Shown: positions 41,663-51,134, counted from the stretch's first letter. The stretch: 64,000 nt of DNA from Limnochordia bacterium (GCA_023230925.1 JALNWK010000009.1:1-64000), one strand, 5' to 3'. Notes: generated from the letters alone by a model not told the origin. A program made the numbers and translations.

Positions 41663-44308
41663 GTGGATCCAAGTCCTATGTTATTTCGGGAAGGGATGGT
41701 GGCATCGTTAGGCCGTAGACGGCCCAACGATGGTATCTTGATGAAATGGGTTGTACAGGATATTGATCTAGAACAAAGCCAGCATTTGGCTGCTCAGTTG
41801 GATATTTCCCCGGTCTTGGCCCAGATCTTGGTGGGCCGGGGTTTTGTTGATCCGGCGAGGGCATTGGAGTTTTTGCAGCCTAGCTTGGCAAACTGTCATG
41901 ATTACAGGGGGCTACCGGATATTTCCCAAGCCGTAGCAAGGGTTTCGCAAGCCATTGATCGGCAAGAGCCCATCGTGGTCTATGGAGACTACGATGTGGA
42001 CGGGTTGACCGCGACGGCGTTATTAATTGAGGTCTTGCGCAAGCTCGGCGGTGATGTGGATTTTTATATACCCCACCGCTTGACCGAAGGGTATGGCCTT
42101 CATGAGGAGGCGATCCGGGAGTTAAGTAGCCGGGGTACCAAAGTAATTATTACCGTGGACTGTGGTGCTTCCGCTATCATCGAGGCGGAGGTCGCCAAGG
42201 CAGAAGGAATTGATCTGGTGATCACAGACCACCACGAGATGGGGGAGAGTACCCCTAGGGCGGTGGCGGTGGTTAACCCCAAAAGAGTGGATAGCACCTA
42301 TCCTTTTCAGGATTTGGCCGGTGTTGGCGTTGCATACAAATTGGCCCAAGCCCTATGGGAAAAACGGCGGGAGGATCAATTCCCAAGTGTAGACTATTTA
42401 GATCTAGTGGCCTTGGGTACCGTGGCCGATGTGGTCCCCTTGCTTGATGAGAACCGGGTTTTTACAAGGTTCGGCCTGCCCCGGATTGGTGCCACACAAA
42501 GGATTGGTTTGCGGGCCCTACTTGAAGTTGCCGATTTGCAGGAACAAGAGATCGAAGCATACCATGTGGGGTTTATGTTGGCCCCCCGTCTCAATGCTGC
42601 AGGCAGGATGGATCATGCCCAAGTCGCTTTGGATTTGTTGTTATCCCAGGATCCGAAGGAGGCTTTGGAACTTGCCCAGACACTAGATGCTACCAACCGT
42701 CAACGACAACAGGATGAGTCACGTATTGTCCAAGAAGCGGAAGAAATGGTACATGCCCAGAACTTGCTACGGAATCGGGCTTTGGTCTTGGCCAGTCCCA
42801 ACTGGTCTTCGGGGATTGTGGGTATTGCCGCTTCAAGGCTTGTGGATCGGTACCATCGTCCGACGATTCTGATTGGACTTGATGATGAACTTGGAAAGGG
42901 CTCTGGCCGCAGTATTGAAGGATTTGACCTTTACGAAGCTTTGGGGGAGTGTAGCGACGCCTTAGAAGGGTACGGAGGACACAAAATGGCCGCTGGGGTT
43001 GCTGTCTTAGAGGAACGGATTGACCAATTTGCCCAAAGCTTCATCTCCTATGCCAATGCCAGGCTAAGCCCGGGGGATATTGTACCGAAACTTAAGGTGG
43101 ATGCATTGGTGGATATTGGGGGGTTAAGTCTAGACCTTGTGGATCAATTGGGTACCCTTGAGCCCTTTGGCCCTGGTAATCCAAAGCCCGTCTTCGGATG
43201 CCGGGCAGTGCGGGTGGTAGACAGTCGGCGTGTTGGAGCTAACAAGGATCATCTAAAACTCTGTGTGGGCCAACAGGAGGCCCAGTTACCTGTCATTGGC
43301 TTTCGCATGGGGGACCGGCAGGATGTCTTAGGCGAACAGGTGGATCTCGCCTTTCGGATTGGCAAGAACCAATGGCAGGGCGAGATTATGCTGCAGGGCC
43401 AGCTGGTGGATATTGGTTGTTCGATACAGCCTGCGGCGTATGTCCATCGCAGCAGGGTGTACGATGGCCGAAAAGTCTTAAGCAAACCTATGTATGTCGC
43501 TGAGTTGCTGCAGAGAGAAGAACAGGTAAGTGTCTACATCGGGGTTGCTCCTTGCACCAAAGATGAAGTGGAGGACTGGAAGCAGGCGGGTTTCACGCCA
43601 AAAGCAACCAGATCCCTGGGTGATGATGGTGGAGTTGTTTCTCTAGAACATATGCACGGAACAGCCCAGCTTTTCTATGGATGTAGCCTTGAGGAGGAAA
43701 CCCTTGCAGGCATCGGATGTTCCTGCTTGGCGGTGTGGGGCATGCCCCCAGGCTATGACCGGCTAGGCAGATTACTGGCTGGGTTTAGTGATGCCCCTGA
43801 GGTCCACTTACTTGTGGATCGGGACCAAGCAGCAAAAACCAAGACTCTACTTAGGGTAATCTGCCCTAACCGCAGGATGCTAGGGAGTGCTTATCTTAGA
43901 CTGCAGAAAGAACCCCTTAGTCGCCAAGACTTCACCGCGTTTGTAACGGGGGATATGAAAAGGCTTATAAAACCCTTTGAGGAGCTTAGTGAATGCTTAG
44001 GGAACTTGGTAGCAACGGTAGTCTTGGACATCTTTGGCGAACTTGGCTTGTTGGTGGATACAGATGATGGCCGATTATCTGTATCCCATCCAGGCCGTAA
44101 GCTAGACTTAGAAACGTCAATTCGATATAATGATAATAAATTCCTTGTAGGGACTTTTAGCCGGTTTTATCGGTATTTGACGACCCAACCGGTCACAAAG
44201 ATCATAGAGGATCTAAACACAACAGAGATTGGTGCATCTAGGAGGGTACTCGGTGGAACTAAAGTCAATGGTCAGGGAAATTACAGACTTTCCCAAGGAG
44301 GGCATTAG
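41663..44308 (+). CDS. recJ: Single-stranded-DNA-specific exonuclease RecJ
   Basis: 5'-3' exonuclease of recombination and mismatch repair. Up to 881 aa: DHH domain with VYGDYDVDGLTAT and VITDHHEMG, DHHA1 domain with LAPRLNAAGRMDHA and GYGGHKMAAG, an OB domain, and a long C-terminal extension (about 600 onward) like that of Gram-positive RecJ. The start is unsure. The frame opens with GTG at 41663, but ATG 41741 (MKWVVQDID) is where typical RecJ proteins begin; neither has a clear ribosome binding site. The 3' end overlaps apt by about 56 bases. Confidence 0.95.
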   Translation: MDPSPMLFREGMVASLGRRRPNDGILMKWVVQDIDLEQSQHLAAQLDISPVLAQILVGRGFVDPARALEFLQPSLANCHDYRGLPDISQAVARVSQAIDRQEPIVVYGDYDVDGLTATALLIEVLRKLGGDVDFYIPHRLTEGYGLHEEAIRELSSRGTKVIITVDCGASAIIEAEVAKAEGIDLVITDHHEMGESTPRAVAVVNPKRVDSTYPFQDLAGVGVAYKLAQALWEKRREDQFPSVDYLDLVALGTVADVVPLLDENRVFTRFGLPRIGATQRIGLRALLEVADLQEQEIEAYHVGFMLAPRLNAAGRMDHAQVALDLLLSQDPKEALELAQTLDATNRQRQQDESRIVQEAEEMVHAQNLLRNRALVLASPNWSSGIVGIAASRLVDRYHRPTILIGLDDELGKGSGRSIEGFDLYEALGECSDALEGYGGHKMAAGVAVLEERIDQFAQSFISYANARLSPGDIVPKLKVDALVDIGGLSLDLVDQLGTLEPFGPGNPKPVFGCRAVRVVDSRRVGANKDHLKLCVGQQEAQLPVIGFRMGDRQDVLGEQVDLAFRIGKNQWQGEIMLQGQLVDIGCSIQPAAYVHRSRVYDGRKVLSKPMYVAELLQREEQVSVYIGVAPCTKDEVEDWKQAGFTPKATRSLGDDGGVVSLEHMHGTAQLFYGCSLEEETLAGIGCSCLAVWGMPPGYDRLGRLLAGFSDAPEVHLLVDRDQAAKTKTLLRVICPNRRMLGSAYLRLQKEPLSRQDFTAFVTGDMKRLIKPFEELSECLGNLVATVVLDIFGELGLLVDTDDGRLSVSHPGRKLDLETSIRYNDNKFLVGTFSRFYRYLTTQPVTKIIEDLNTTEIGASRRVLGGTKVNGQGNYRLSQGGH
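41707..41728 (+). other. Inverted repeat at the recJ start region
   Basis: GTTAGGCCGT (41707-41716) and ACGGCCCAAC (41719-41728) form a near-perfect stem with one mismatch and a 2-nt centre. It ends 12 bases before the ATG at 41741. If that ATG is the recJ start, the stem lies in the leader close to where the ribosome binds and could hinder initiation; otherwise it is inside the coding region. Confidence 0.5.
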
Positions 44309-44771
44309 CTTTAAGGACATTACTACAGTCCTTAAGGATGGACAGGCCTTTAGGTATTCCATTCAGACAATGGCGGACTATTATCGGCCTAAACGCCCGG
44401 AGATTGTTGTGGGAGTTGAGTCCCGGGGATTTCTCATTGGCGCTCCCTTAGCCTATGAATTGGGTGTTGGTTTTGTCCTTATTCGCAAACCGGGCAAGTT
44501 ACCCGCAGAAACAGAACATGTTGAGTATGAGCTTGAATATGGGACCGATGCCTTGGAGATCCATCGGGATGCCATTAGCCCAGGGACGAAGGTCTTAATG
44601 GTGGATGATTTGCTGGCAACTGGGGGTACGATCAAGGCGGCCGCAAAGCTGGTGGAACGACTTCAAGGAGATATCATCGGTTTTGGTTTTCTAATCGAAC
44701 TTATGTATCTGGAGGGTAGGAAGCAGCTCTCGGGTTATGATGTTTTATCGTTGGTTAAGTACGAAAGCTAG
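44253..44771 (+). CDS. apt: Adenine phosphoribosyltransferase
   Basis: Purine-salvage enzyme making AMP from adenine and PRPP. 172 aa from GTG 44253, which has AGGAGGG 7 nt upstream and matches the MELK start of homologues. DFPKEGISFKDIT, GVESRGFLIGAPLAY and the PRPP loop VLMVDDLLATGGT are intact. Both the ribosome binding site and the first 18 codons lie inside recJ. recJ-apt-relA is conserved. Confidence 0.97.
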   Translation: MELKSMVREITDFPKEGISFKDITTVLKDGQAFRYSIQTMADYYRPKRPEIVVGVESRGFLIGAPLAYELGVGFVLIRKPGKLPAETEHVEYELEYGTDALEIHRDAISPGTKVLMVDDLLATGGTIKAAAKLVERLQGDIIGFGFLIELMYLEGRKQLSGYDVLSLVKYES

Positions 44772-44796
44772 ATGTGGACTGATGGGGGTGGGGTAG

Positions 44797-46953
44797 GTGT
44801 CTTTGGAGCAGTTACTTGGGAAAATACGCGAATATGAGCCCGATGCCGATCTTTCCGTAGTTAGTGACGCCTATCACTTTGCCCAACAGGTCCATGCTGG
44901 TCAGTATCGGGATTCGGAGGAGCCGTATTTCTGTCATCCATTCGAAGTGGCAATGATCCTCGCTGATTTGGGTATGGAGGAGACGATTATTGCTGGTGGC
45001 CTGATGCATGATGTCGTGGAGGATACGGAAGTCACCGTTAGCGAGATTCGGGAACGCTTTGGTGATGAAATCGCCCTTTTTGTGGATGGGGTGACTAAAC
45101 TTAGCAAGATCCCTTTTCGGACGAAAAAAGAGCAACAGGCGGAGTCTTTACGCAAGTTGTTCTTAGCCATGGCCCAGGATGTGCGGGTGGTGATCATCAA
45201 ACTGGCGGACCGGCTGCACAATATGCGTACCCTTGATGCATTATCCGCGGAAAGACAGCAGAAGATCTCCCGAGAGACTTTAGAGATATACTGTCCGCTG
45301 GCGAACCGGCTTGGTATGTGGCAGATTAAGTGGGAGATGGAGGAGTTGGCCTTCCTCTATTTGTACCCAGAGGACTACCATATGTTGGTGGAGGAGGTCA
45401 ATCGCAAGCGTGCCCAGCGTGATGCGGATTTGTTCTTTGTGATGGATCAATTAAAGAAAAGACTTGATCAGATGGAGATCAAGGCGGAGATCAGCGGGCG
45501 CACCAAGCATGTTTACAGCATATTTCAAAAAATGAGAAGTCAGCAAAAGACCATAGACGAGATTTATGATCTTTTGGGTGTGCGGGTGATTGTAGATTCA
45601 GTTAAGGAGTGTTACGGGGTCTTAGGGATCGTCCACACTATGTGGAAACCAGTCCCTGGCCGTTTTAAAGACTATATTGCTATGCCCAAGGCCAACATGT
45701 ATCGGTCGTTGCATACCACCGTTATTGGTCCGGGTGGTGAGGCCTTTGAGGTGCAGATTCGTACCTGGCAAATGCACTGGGTGGCGGAGCGGGGTATTGC
45801 GGCCCATTGGCTATACAAAGAGGGCGGCTCCCAGGATACTAAGTTTGAACTGAAGATGGCCTGGCTGCGGGAAGTCATGGATTGGCTTAAAGAGATGAAG
45901 GACCCCGATGAGTTTATGGAGATGCTAAAGATAGACCTCTTTGAGGATGAGGTCTTTGTCTTTACGCCCAAGGGAGATGTGAAAAACCTGCCCGCGGGTG
46001 CTACTCCTGTGGATTTTGCCTTTAGCGTACACACCGATGTGGGCCTTAGGTGCGCGGGCGCTAAGGTTAATGGTCGGATTGTACCCTTAGATTATATTTT
46101 GAAAAATGGGGAATTCGTGGAGATTCTCACCTCAAAGAATGCCTCTCCTAGCCGTGATTGGCTCCATTTTGTGAAGACCTCAAAGGCCCGTTCGAAGATT
46201 CGGGGTTATCTTAAGGAGGAACGACGGGACGAGAATGTACAGCGGGGTAGATCCATGTTGGAGCGGGAGGCCAAGAAATTTGGCGTGGAGCCCAACGTGA
46301 TTCTAAAGCCGGATAAATTGGCCCAGACTGCAGCACGCTACGGGTTTGTCTCCGGTGATGACCTGCTGTGTTCTATCGGCTTTGGCAAGGTACCTGCCCG
46401 TCAGGCATTAGGTCGGATTATTGGGCCCCAGGAATTGGAGAATCGACGGCAAGAGATGAACTTAGCCAAGCAAAGGCGCCGCATGCCCGAACCTCTCTTA
46501 CGTCAGATCGAAGGGGTACGCTGTCGGGGCGTGGATAATCTTTTGGTTCGCTTTTCCAAGTGCTGTAATCCCGTACCGGGGGATCCCATTGTGGGGTATA
46601 TTACCCGGGGTCGTGGTGTATCCATCCATCGGGAGGACTGTCCTAATGTAGCCTATCTACAGAATGAGCCGGAGCGTCGGATCGACGTGGAATGGATAAA
46701 TCAAGATGAGGTGTCCTATCCTGTGGAAATTCGGGTGGAGGCCGTGGATCAGGTGCATTTGCTTGCAAGTATTATGAATACTGTCTCCGAGCAGAAGACA
46801 AACATAGAGGGTGTCAATGCGAGACTAGACCGGGATAAGGCAATTATCGATCTAGTACTGGATATTCGCAATGTGGAGCATATGAATAGCATTATTAAGC
46901 AACTAAAACAAGTTTCCGGTGTCCTTGATGTGTATCGGGCACATCCAACATAG
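44797..46953 (+). CDS. relA: Bifunctional (p)ppGpp synthetase/hydrolase RelA/SpoT
   Basis: Stringent-response enzyme of 718 aa. HD hydrolase domain (HPFEVAMILADLG, LMHDVVEDTEVT) with intact metal ligands, synthetase domain with SGRTKHVYSIFQKM and the YRSLHTTVIGP segment, TGS domain (VFTPKGDVKNLPAGATPVDFAF), zinc-finger region with KCCNPVPGDPIVGYITRG, and a C-terminal ACT domain. Because both HD and synthetase motifs are intact it should make and degrade ppGpp. GTG start after GGGGGTGGGG. Confidence 0.97.
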   Translation: MSLEQLLGKIREYEPDADLSVVSDAYHFAQQVHAGQYRDSEEPYFCHPFEVAMILADLGMEETIIAGGLMHDVVEDTEVTVSEIRERFGDEIALFVDGVTKLSKIPFRTKKEQQAESLRKLFLAMAQDVRVVIIKLADRLHNMRTLDALSAERQQKISRETLEIYCPLANRLGMWQIKWEMEELAFLYLYPEDYHMLVEEVNRKRAQRDADLFFVMDQLKKRLDQMEIKAEISGRTKHVYSIFQKMRSQQKTIDEIYDLLGVRVIVDSVKECYGVLGIVHTMWKPVPGRFKDYIAMPKANMYRSLHTTVIGPGGEAFEVQIRTWQMHWVAERGIAAHWLYKEGGSQDTKFELKMAWLREVMDWLKEMKDPDEFMEMLKIDLFEDEVFVFTPKGDVKNLPAGATPVDFAFSVHTDVGLRCAGAKVNGRIVPLDYILKNGEFVEILTSKNASPSRDWLHFVKTSKARSKIRGYLKEERRDENVQRGRSMLEREAKKFGVEPNVILKPDKLAQTAARYGFVSGDDLLCSIGFGKVPARQALGRIIGPQELENRRQEMNLAKQRRRMPEPLLRQIEGVRCRGVDNLLVRFSKCCNPVPGDPIVGYITRGRGVSIHREDCPNVAYLQNEPERRIDVEWINQDEVSYPVEIRVEAVDQVHLLASIMNTVSEQKTNIEGVNARLDRDKAIIDLVLDIRNVEHMNSIIKQLKQVSGVLDVYRAHPT

Positions 46954-46967
46954 AGAGGGTTAGTACA

Positions 46968-47417
46968 TTGCGTTTAGTGGTGCAAAGGGTTCAGGAAGCA
47001 AAGGTTTTGGTCGATGGTGATGTAGTTGGCGGGATTGAACAGGGTGCCTTGATGTATTTGGGTGTGGCTACAGATGATGAGGAAGGGGATTACCGTTACC
47101 TAGCAGAAAAGGCCGCCAATCTGCGGATATTCGATGATGAGACAGGGCGGATGAATATTTCCCTAGTGCAGGCCGGATATTCGGCGTTAGTTGTATCGCA
47201 GTTTACTCTCTATGGCGACTGCCGTAGGGGCAGACGTCCTGATTATACCCAGGCAGCTCCATCGGAGAAGGCTGTGGTTCTTTACGAAGAATTCATTCGC
47301 AGTCTCAAGGACTTAGATGTGGAGGTGGAAAAGGGGGAGTTCGGTGCAAATATGCAGGTGGTCTCCGTTAATGATGGACCTGTGACCCTGCTGTTAGATA
47401 GTAGACGCAACTTTTAG
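46968..47417 (+). CDS. dtd: D-aminoacyl-tRNA deacylase
   Basis: Removes D-amino acids (and glycine from tRNA-Ala) from mischarged tRNAs. 149 aa with MRLVVQRVQEAKV, the SQFTLYGDC motif and the cross-subunit NDGPVTLLLD (Gly-Pro motif). TTG start after AGAGAGG, 14 nt after relA, its usual neighbour. Confidence 0.96.
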   Translation: MRLVVQRVQEAKVLVDGDVVGGIEQGALMYLGVATDDEEGDYRYLAEKAANLRIFDDETGRMNISLVQAGYSALVVSQFTLYGDCRRGRRPDYTQAAPSEKAVVLYEEFIRSLKDLDVEVEKGEFGANMQVVSVNDGPVTLLLDSRRNF

Positions 47418-47431
47418 GGGGAAATGCTGTA

Positions 47432-48070
47432 ATGGATATTAAGTGTTGCTCCGTAGGTGCTCTAGCCACCAATTGCTATCTGGTAAGGATTGATAACAAA
47501 CGTGGTTTTGCTGTGGATCCCGGGGGGAATGGCGCCCAACTGCTAACTACAATTCGGGAGATGGATCTCGATCTGAGGTATATCCTACTTACCCACGGAC
47601 ATTTTGATCATATCGGGGCAGTCTCCCTGCTTGTTAAGAACACCGGGGCCAAGGTGGTTATCCATAGGAACGATGCAGAAATGCTCGTCGATTCCGCGGC
47701 CAACCTTTCCTTGTTCTTCCAGGATGGCCTTACTACTGTACCAGCGGATATTATTCTCGAAGGAGATCAGGACTTGACCCTTAGTGATGGAACGGTTATT
47801 CAAGTCATTGAGACTCCAGGTCATACCCCCGGTGGTGTTACATATGTTTTGGATGGTACTGCCTTTTCCGGAGATACGCTTTTTGCCGGATCCATCGGTC
47901 GATATGACTTTCCTGGTTCTTCTTTTAAAGAGTTGCAGGCTTCGCTGAAGAAACTATGTTGCCTGCCCGATAATACCGTTGTTTGTCCTGGCCATGGTCC
48001 TAAGACCGACATTGCCAGGGAGAAGAAGTCTAATCCATTTATTGACGGGATTCATCAGGATTGTCTATGA
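47432..48070 (+). CDS. MBL-fold hydrolase, glyoxalase II-like
   Basis: 212 aa metallo-beta-lactamase fold protein with THGHFDHIGAVS (H-x-H-x-DH, about residues 53-58), GHTPGGVTYV, FSGDTLFAGSIGRYD and CPGHGP. This YcbL/YqgX subgroup hydrolyses S-lactoylglutathione-like thioesters in some species; no glutathione genes are visible, so the substrate is open. It follows dtd in the relA-dtd-MBL-hisS order typical of Clostridia. Confidence 0.9.
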   Translation: MDIKCCSVGALATNCYLVRIDNKRGFAVDPGGNGAQLLTTIREMDLDLRYILLTHGHFDHIGAVSLLVKNTGAKVVIHRNDAEMLVDSAANLSLFFQDGLTTVPADIILEGDQDLTLSDGTVIQVIETPGHTPGGVTYVLDGTAFSGDTLFAGSIGRYDFPGSSFKELQASLKKLCCLPDNTVVCPGHGPKTDIAREKKSNPFIDGIHQDCL

Positions 48071-48186
48071 CCAGCAGATTAAGAACATTGTAGAAAGAGA
48101 GGTTGATTCTTGCCGATCTTAAAGCTTAGCAGGACAAAGCCTTGTGGGACAGGCCTTTGAGCTCGGGATCCAGGAATCCATGTAAA

Positions 48187-48216
48187 TTGACAGGGTGCGC
48201 GCCAATACAGTACAAT
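48187..48216 (+). promoter_or_regulatory. Predicted promoter of the PpiC foldase gene
   Basis: TTGACA (48187-48192), 18-bp spacer, TACAAT (48211-48216), about 65 bases before the foldase start. Good SigA match in a 211-base intergenic region. Confidence 0.7.
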
Positions 48217-48281
48217 TAAGCAAGATTGTACATTTGGCAACTGGTACTGAAATTACAGAGTAACGTAACGGGGGTAGGGCC

Positions 48282-49772
48282 ATGGTTTTTTCCAAAATGC
48301 GTAACGCAACTAAGGTGATCCTAGTAATCGTGATCCTTGGTTTTGCGGCGTCAGGTATTTATGTAGGAGTAAGAAGCGGATTTGGGGGTTCGAATCAGAG
48401 CCAAGGACGGGTAGTGGCCACGGTTAATGGGTCGCCCATCTACGCCCAGGAGTTGGCGCAACGGTTCAATCAGGCGGTGGGCTATGAGAATTACTGGCAG
48501 AGTATGATGGGTATTGTCGGTGAGGTAAGCTGGCTGCGGTGGGAGAATATTAGGTACGAACAGCTGGAGTGGCTGATCTCCAGGGAGCTGTTAGTGCAAA
48601 AGGCCAAAGCCGATAAGATTAAAGTCACCAATGCCGAGGTTGACGCCGAACTAAGTCAACTCAAAGCCCAGTACGGTGATCAACTCGATGTCTCCGACAG
48701 CGTAATCAAAGAGGAGATCCGCACCTATTTGCCTATCGACAAGTTGCTTCGAAATCTGCGCAATAGTATTGAGGTTACTGATGCGGAGCTTGCCGCAGCT
48801 TACGAGGAAGTCAATGCACGGCACATCCTAATCAGTACCGATGATAAGGAAGATGACGAGGCAAAGGCCCTGGCAGAGGAACTGCTTGCTAAAGCCAAGT
48901 CCGGTGAGGATTTTGCGGCCTTAGCCCAGGAATACTCCGACGATATGGGCAGTAAGGACAACGCTGGAGAACTTGGCTTTTTTAAGCGGGGAACAATGCT
49001 CGAGGAATTTGAAGAGGCGGCATTTTCCACAGCCGTAGGCGATTATACTATAGCAAAGACTTTCTATGGGTATCATGTGATTAATGTACTAGAACACAAA
49101 GAAGCCTCCGGTGAGGAATATGAACAGGCTAAGGAAAGTCTGGCAGAGAGCCTTAAAGAGAGTAAGACTAACGAAAAGGTGGACCAGATGCTTACCGAGC
49201 TCAAGAAAGAGGCGGAGATTGTTTACCAGGATAAGCAGATGAATGCCCGGGTGCTATATGTTAGGGGAGAGTTTGAATCGGCCATTGATGAATACAAGGC
49301 TGCGTTGAAGGCGACTCCCGATGAGATCACACTCTATGCATCCTTGGCCGATGCCTATGCCCGCATTGATGAGATTGATCTAGCGATCGAGACAATCCAA
49401 TCTTGTATCGAGCGGCTCGGCACCAGCTACCAAGTTAGTGAAGCCTATTATGTGCTTGGCTCTTACTACATGGCCAAACAAGAGGAAGATCTTGCGGCCG
49501 AAGCCTTTATTAGTGCGTCTGATGCTAATAAGTATGACTTAATGCTGCACTACAACCTGCAGGCAGTGCTTGCCCAGATGGGTCGGACTGAAGAGCTTGC
49601 GGTGATTAATCAGCGTCTTGAGGATATCTTCAAGTGGTATGAAGAAAGATATCAATTGCAGCAGCAAGAACAACAGAATGCGACTGGGGATACCACAACC
49701 CCTGATGAGACACCGGAGAACGTGGATGAGGTTAATTCCGATACCGATGAAGGCAATGATGTAGAAGAGTAA
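48282..49772 (+). CDS. Membrane-anchored SurA/PrsA-like peptidyl-prolyl isomerase with TPR domain
   Basis: 496 aa. An N-terminal TM anchor (about 11-31) is followed by a SurA_N-like chaperone domain (VATVNGSPIYAQELAQRF) and a PpiC parvulin domain (ARHILIST, AKSGEDFAALAQEYSDD, GELGFFKRGTML, FYGYHVINVLE). Two or more TPR-like repeats follow (about 325-450), then an Asp/Glu/Thr-rich tail. PrsA lipoproteins have a lipobox Cys; this protein has none and is instead held by the helix. It likely folds exported proteins at the outer membrane face. ATG after ACGGGGGTAGGG. Confidence 0.88.
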   Translation: MVFSKMRNATKVILVIVILGFAASGIYVGVRSGFGGSNQSQGRVVATVNGSPIYAQELAQRFNQAVGYENYWQSMMGIVGEVSWLRWENIRYEQLEWLISRELLVQKAKADKIKVTNAEVDAELSQLKAQYGDQLDVSDSVIKEEIRTYLPIDKLLRNLRNSIEVTDAELAAAYEEVNARHILISTDDKEDDEAKALAEELLAKAKSGEDFAALAQEYSDDMGSKDNAGELGFFKRGTMLEEFEEAAFSTAVGDYTIAKTFYGYHVINVLEHKEASGEEYEQAKESLAESLKESKTNEKVDQMLTELKKEAEIVYQDKQMNARVLYVRGEFESAIDEYKAALKATPDEITLYASLADAYARIDEIDLAIETIQSCIERLGTSYQVSEAYYVLGSYYMAKQEEDLAAEAFISASDANKYDLMLHYNLQAVLAQMGRTEELAVINQRLEDIFKWYEERYQLQQQEQQNATGDTTTPDETPENVDEVNSDTDEGNDVEE

Positions 49773-49785
49773 GGAAGTACAGTTT

Positions 49786-49817
49786 AGTCCGCTGTACCGT
49801 TCCAGGTACAGCGGACT
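49786..49817 (+). terminator. 13-bp perfect hairpin after the foldase gene
   Basis: AGTCCGCTGTACC (49786-49798) pairs perfectly with GGTACAGCGGACT (49805-49817) over a 6-nt loop, 13 bases after the stop and 35 before hisS. There is no U-tract in either direction. It may end transcription, stabilise the upstream 3' end or sit in the hisS leader. No T-box consensus accompanies it. Confidence 0.55.
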
Positions 49818-49852
49818 ATTACGTTAGTGGTAGTGAGGGGAGTAGTTGTTTT

Positions 49853-51115
49853 ATGGCAGAGATCACAACGCCCAGGGGTACTAAGGATATTCTTCCCGGC
49901 GAAGTGAGTGGGTGGCAACGGGTAGAACAGGTGTTTCGCCAGGTCTGTGGGAGTTATGGGTATCAGGAACTGCGTACACCAATCTTTGAACATACGGAGC
50001 TTTTCAGCCGTGGTATCGGTGAAGGTACTGATATCGTGGAAAAGGAGATGTATACCTTTACCGACAAGGGCGGGCGTAGCCTGACCCTGCGACCGGAGGG
50101 CACCGCTCCTGTGGTACGTTCCTTTCTAGAACATAGGATGTATGGTGATCCGGAGCCGACAAAACTGTATTACCTTGGTCCTATGTTCCGCTACGAGCGG
50201 CCCCAGACCGGGCGTTATCGTCAGTTCCATCAGTTTGGGGCGGAACTTCTTGGTGTAGTAGACCCCCTAGGGGATGTGGAACTAATCATCATGGTGATGG
50301 ATTTTTATCGGGTCCTTGGCTTGCACGATTGTACGTTGACGATTAACTCAATCGGTTGCAGAGAGTGCCGCTCTGTGTATATTGAGGAGCTGTTAAGCTT
50401 TTTATCCAACCGGTTAGAAGGATTCTGCCCAGATTGCAGGCGGCGTTATGCACAAAATCCCCTTAGGGTGTTAGACTGCAAGGAACAAGGATGTAAGCAA
50501 GAGCTGGCGCAAGCTCCTTTAATCAAGGACTATCTGTGTCCTGAGTGCAAGGAGCACTTTGCCCAAGTACTAGCTCTACTAGATGATCTTAAGGAAGACT
50601 ACGTGGTGAACCCCTTCTTGGTACGGGGTTTTGATTACTACACCCGGACAGTCTTTGAGATTAGCTCCGGCCTGCTGGGATCGCAAGATGCGGTGGGTGG
50701 CGGTGGGCGCTACGACGGACTGGTGGCGGAAATGGGCGGGCCTAGTACCCCCGCAGTTGGATTTGCCGCTGGCATGGAACGGGTTCTTCTGGTTTTGGAG
50801 AAATGCGGAACACAGATTAGCATTCCGCCAGTTTGCCAGGTGTATCTTGCGGTAACCGGAGGCGAGTTGAGAGCACCGGCCTGCAAGACTCTCTTTGGCC
50901 TGCGACGCCTTGGTATCTCCACGGAGATGGCGTATGAAACCAGGGGGATGAAGGGACAGTTTAAATCTGCCAACCGTCTTGGGGCTAGGTTTGTGATTGT
51001 ATACGGGGAAAGTGAGTACCAACAGGGCAAAGTAACCTTGAAGGATATGACTACAGGTAAGGAGTGCCTCGTCGATGAGGCATGTCTTTTTGACGAAGTA
51101 CAAAAGCGGTTGTAG
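49853..51115 (+). CDS. hisS: Histidyl-tRNA synthetase
   Basis: Class II synthetase of 420 aa. PRGTKDILPGE near the N-terminus, motif 2 with LYYLGPMFRYERPQTGRYRQF, the histidine-specific LVRGFDYYTRTVFE and GGGRYDGL, motif 3 PAVGFAAGMERVLL, and an anticodon-binding C-terminal domain. ATG after GAGGGGAG. Forms a unit with aspS 20 nt downstream, as in most Bacillota. Confidence 0.98.
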   Translation: MAEITTPRGTKDILPGEVSGWQRVEQVFRQVCGSYGYQELRTPIFEHTELFSRGIGEGTDIVEKEMYTFTDKGGRSLTLRPEGTAPVVRSFLEHRMYGDPEPTKLYYLGPMFRYERPQTGRYRQFHQFGAELLGVVDPLGDVELIIMVMDFYRVLGLHDCTLTINSIGCRECRSVYIEELLSFLSNRLEGFCPDCRRRYAQNPLRVLDCKEQGCKQELAQAPLIKDYLCPECKEHFAQVLALLDDLKEDYVVNPFLVRGFDYYTRTVFEISSGLLGSQDAVGGGGRYDGLVAEMGGPSTPAVGFAAGMERVLLVLEKCGTQISIPPVCQVYLAVTGGELRAPACKTLFGLRRLGISTEMAYETRGMKGQFKSANRLGARFVIVYGESEYQQGKVTLKDMTTGKECLVDEACLFDEVQKRL

Positions 51116-51134
51116 TTAAGGTGGAGGAATCAAC

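Noticed and set aside
49773..49852. T-box riboswitch before hisS
   Set aside because: The leader is only about 80 bases and lacks the AGGGTGG-ACCGCG-type T-box sequence; only a hairpin is present.
50579..51103. 174-aa minus-strand frame opposite hisS
   Set aside because: Antisense shadow; hisS motifs are continuous through the region.
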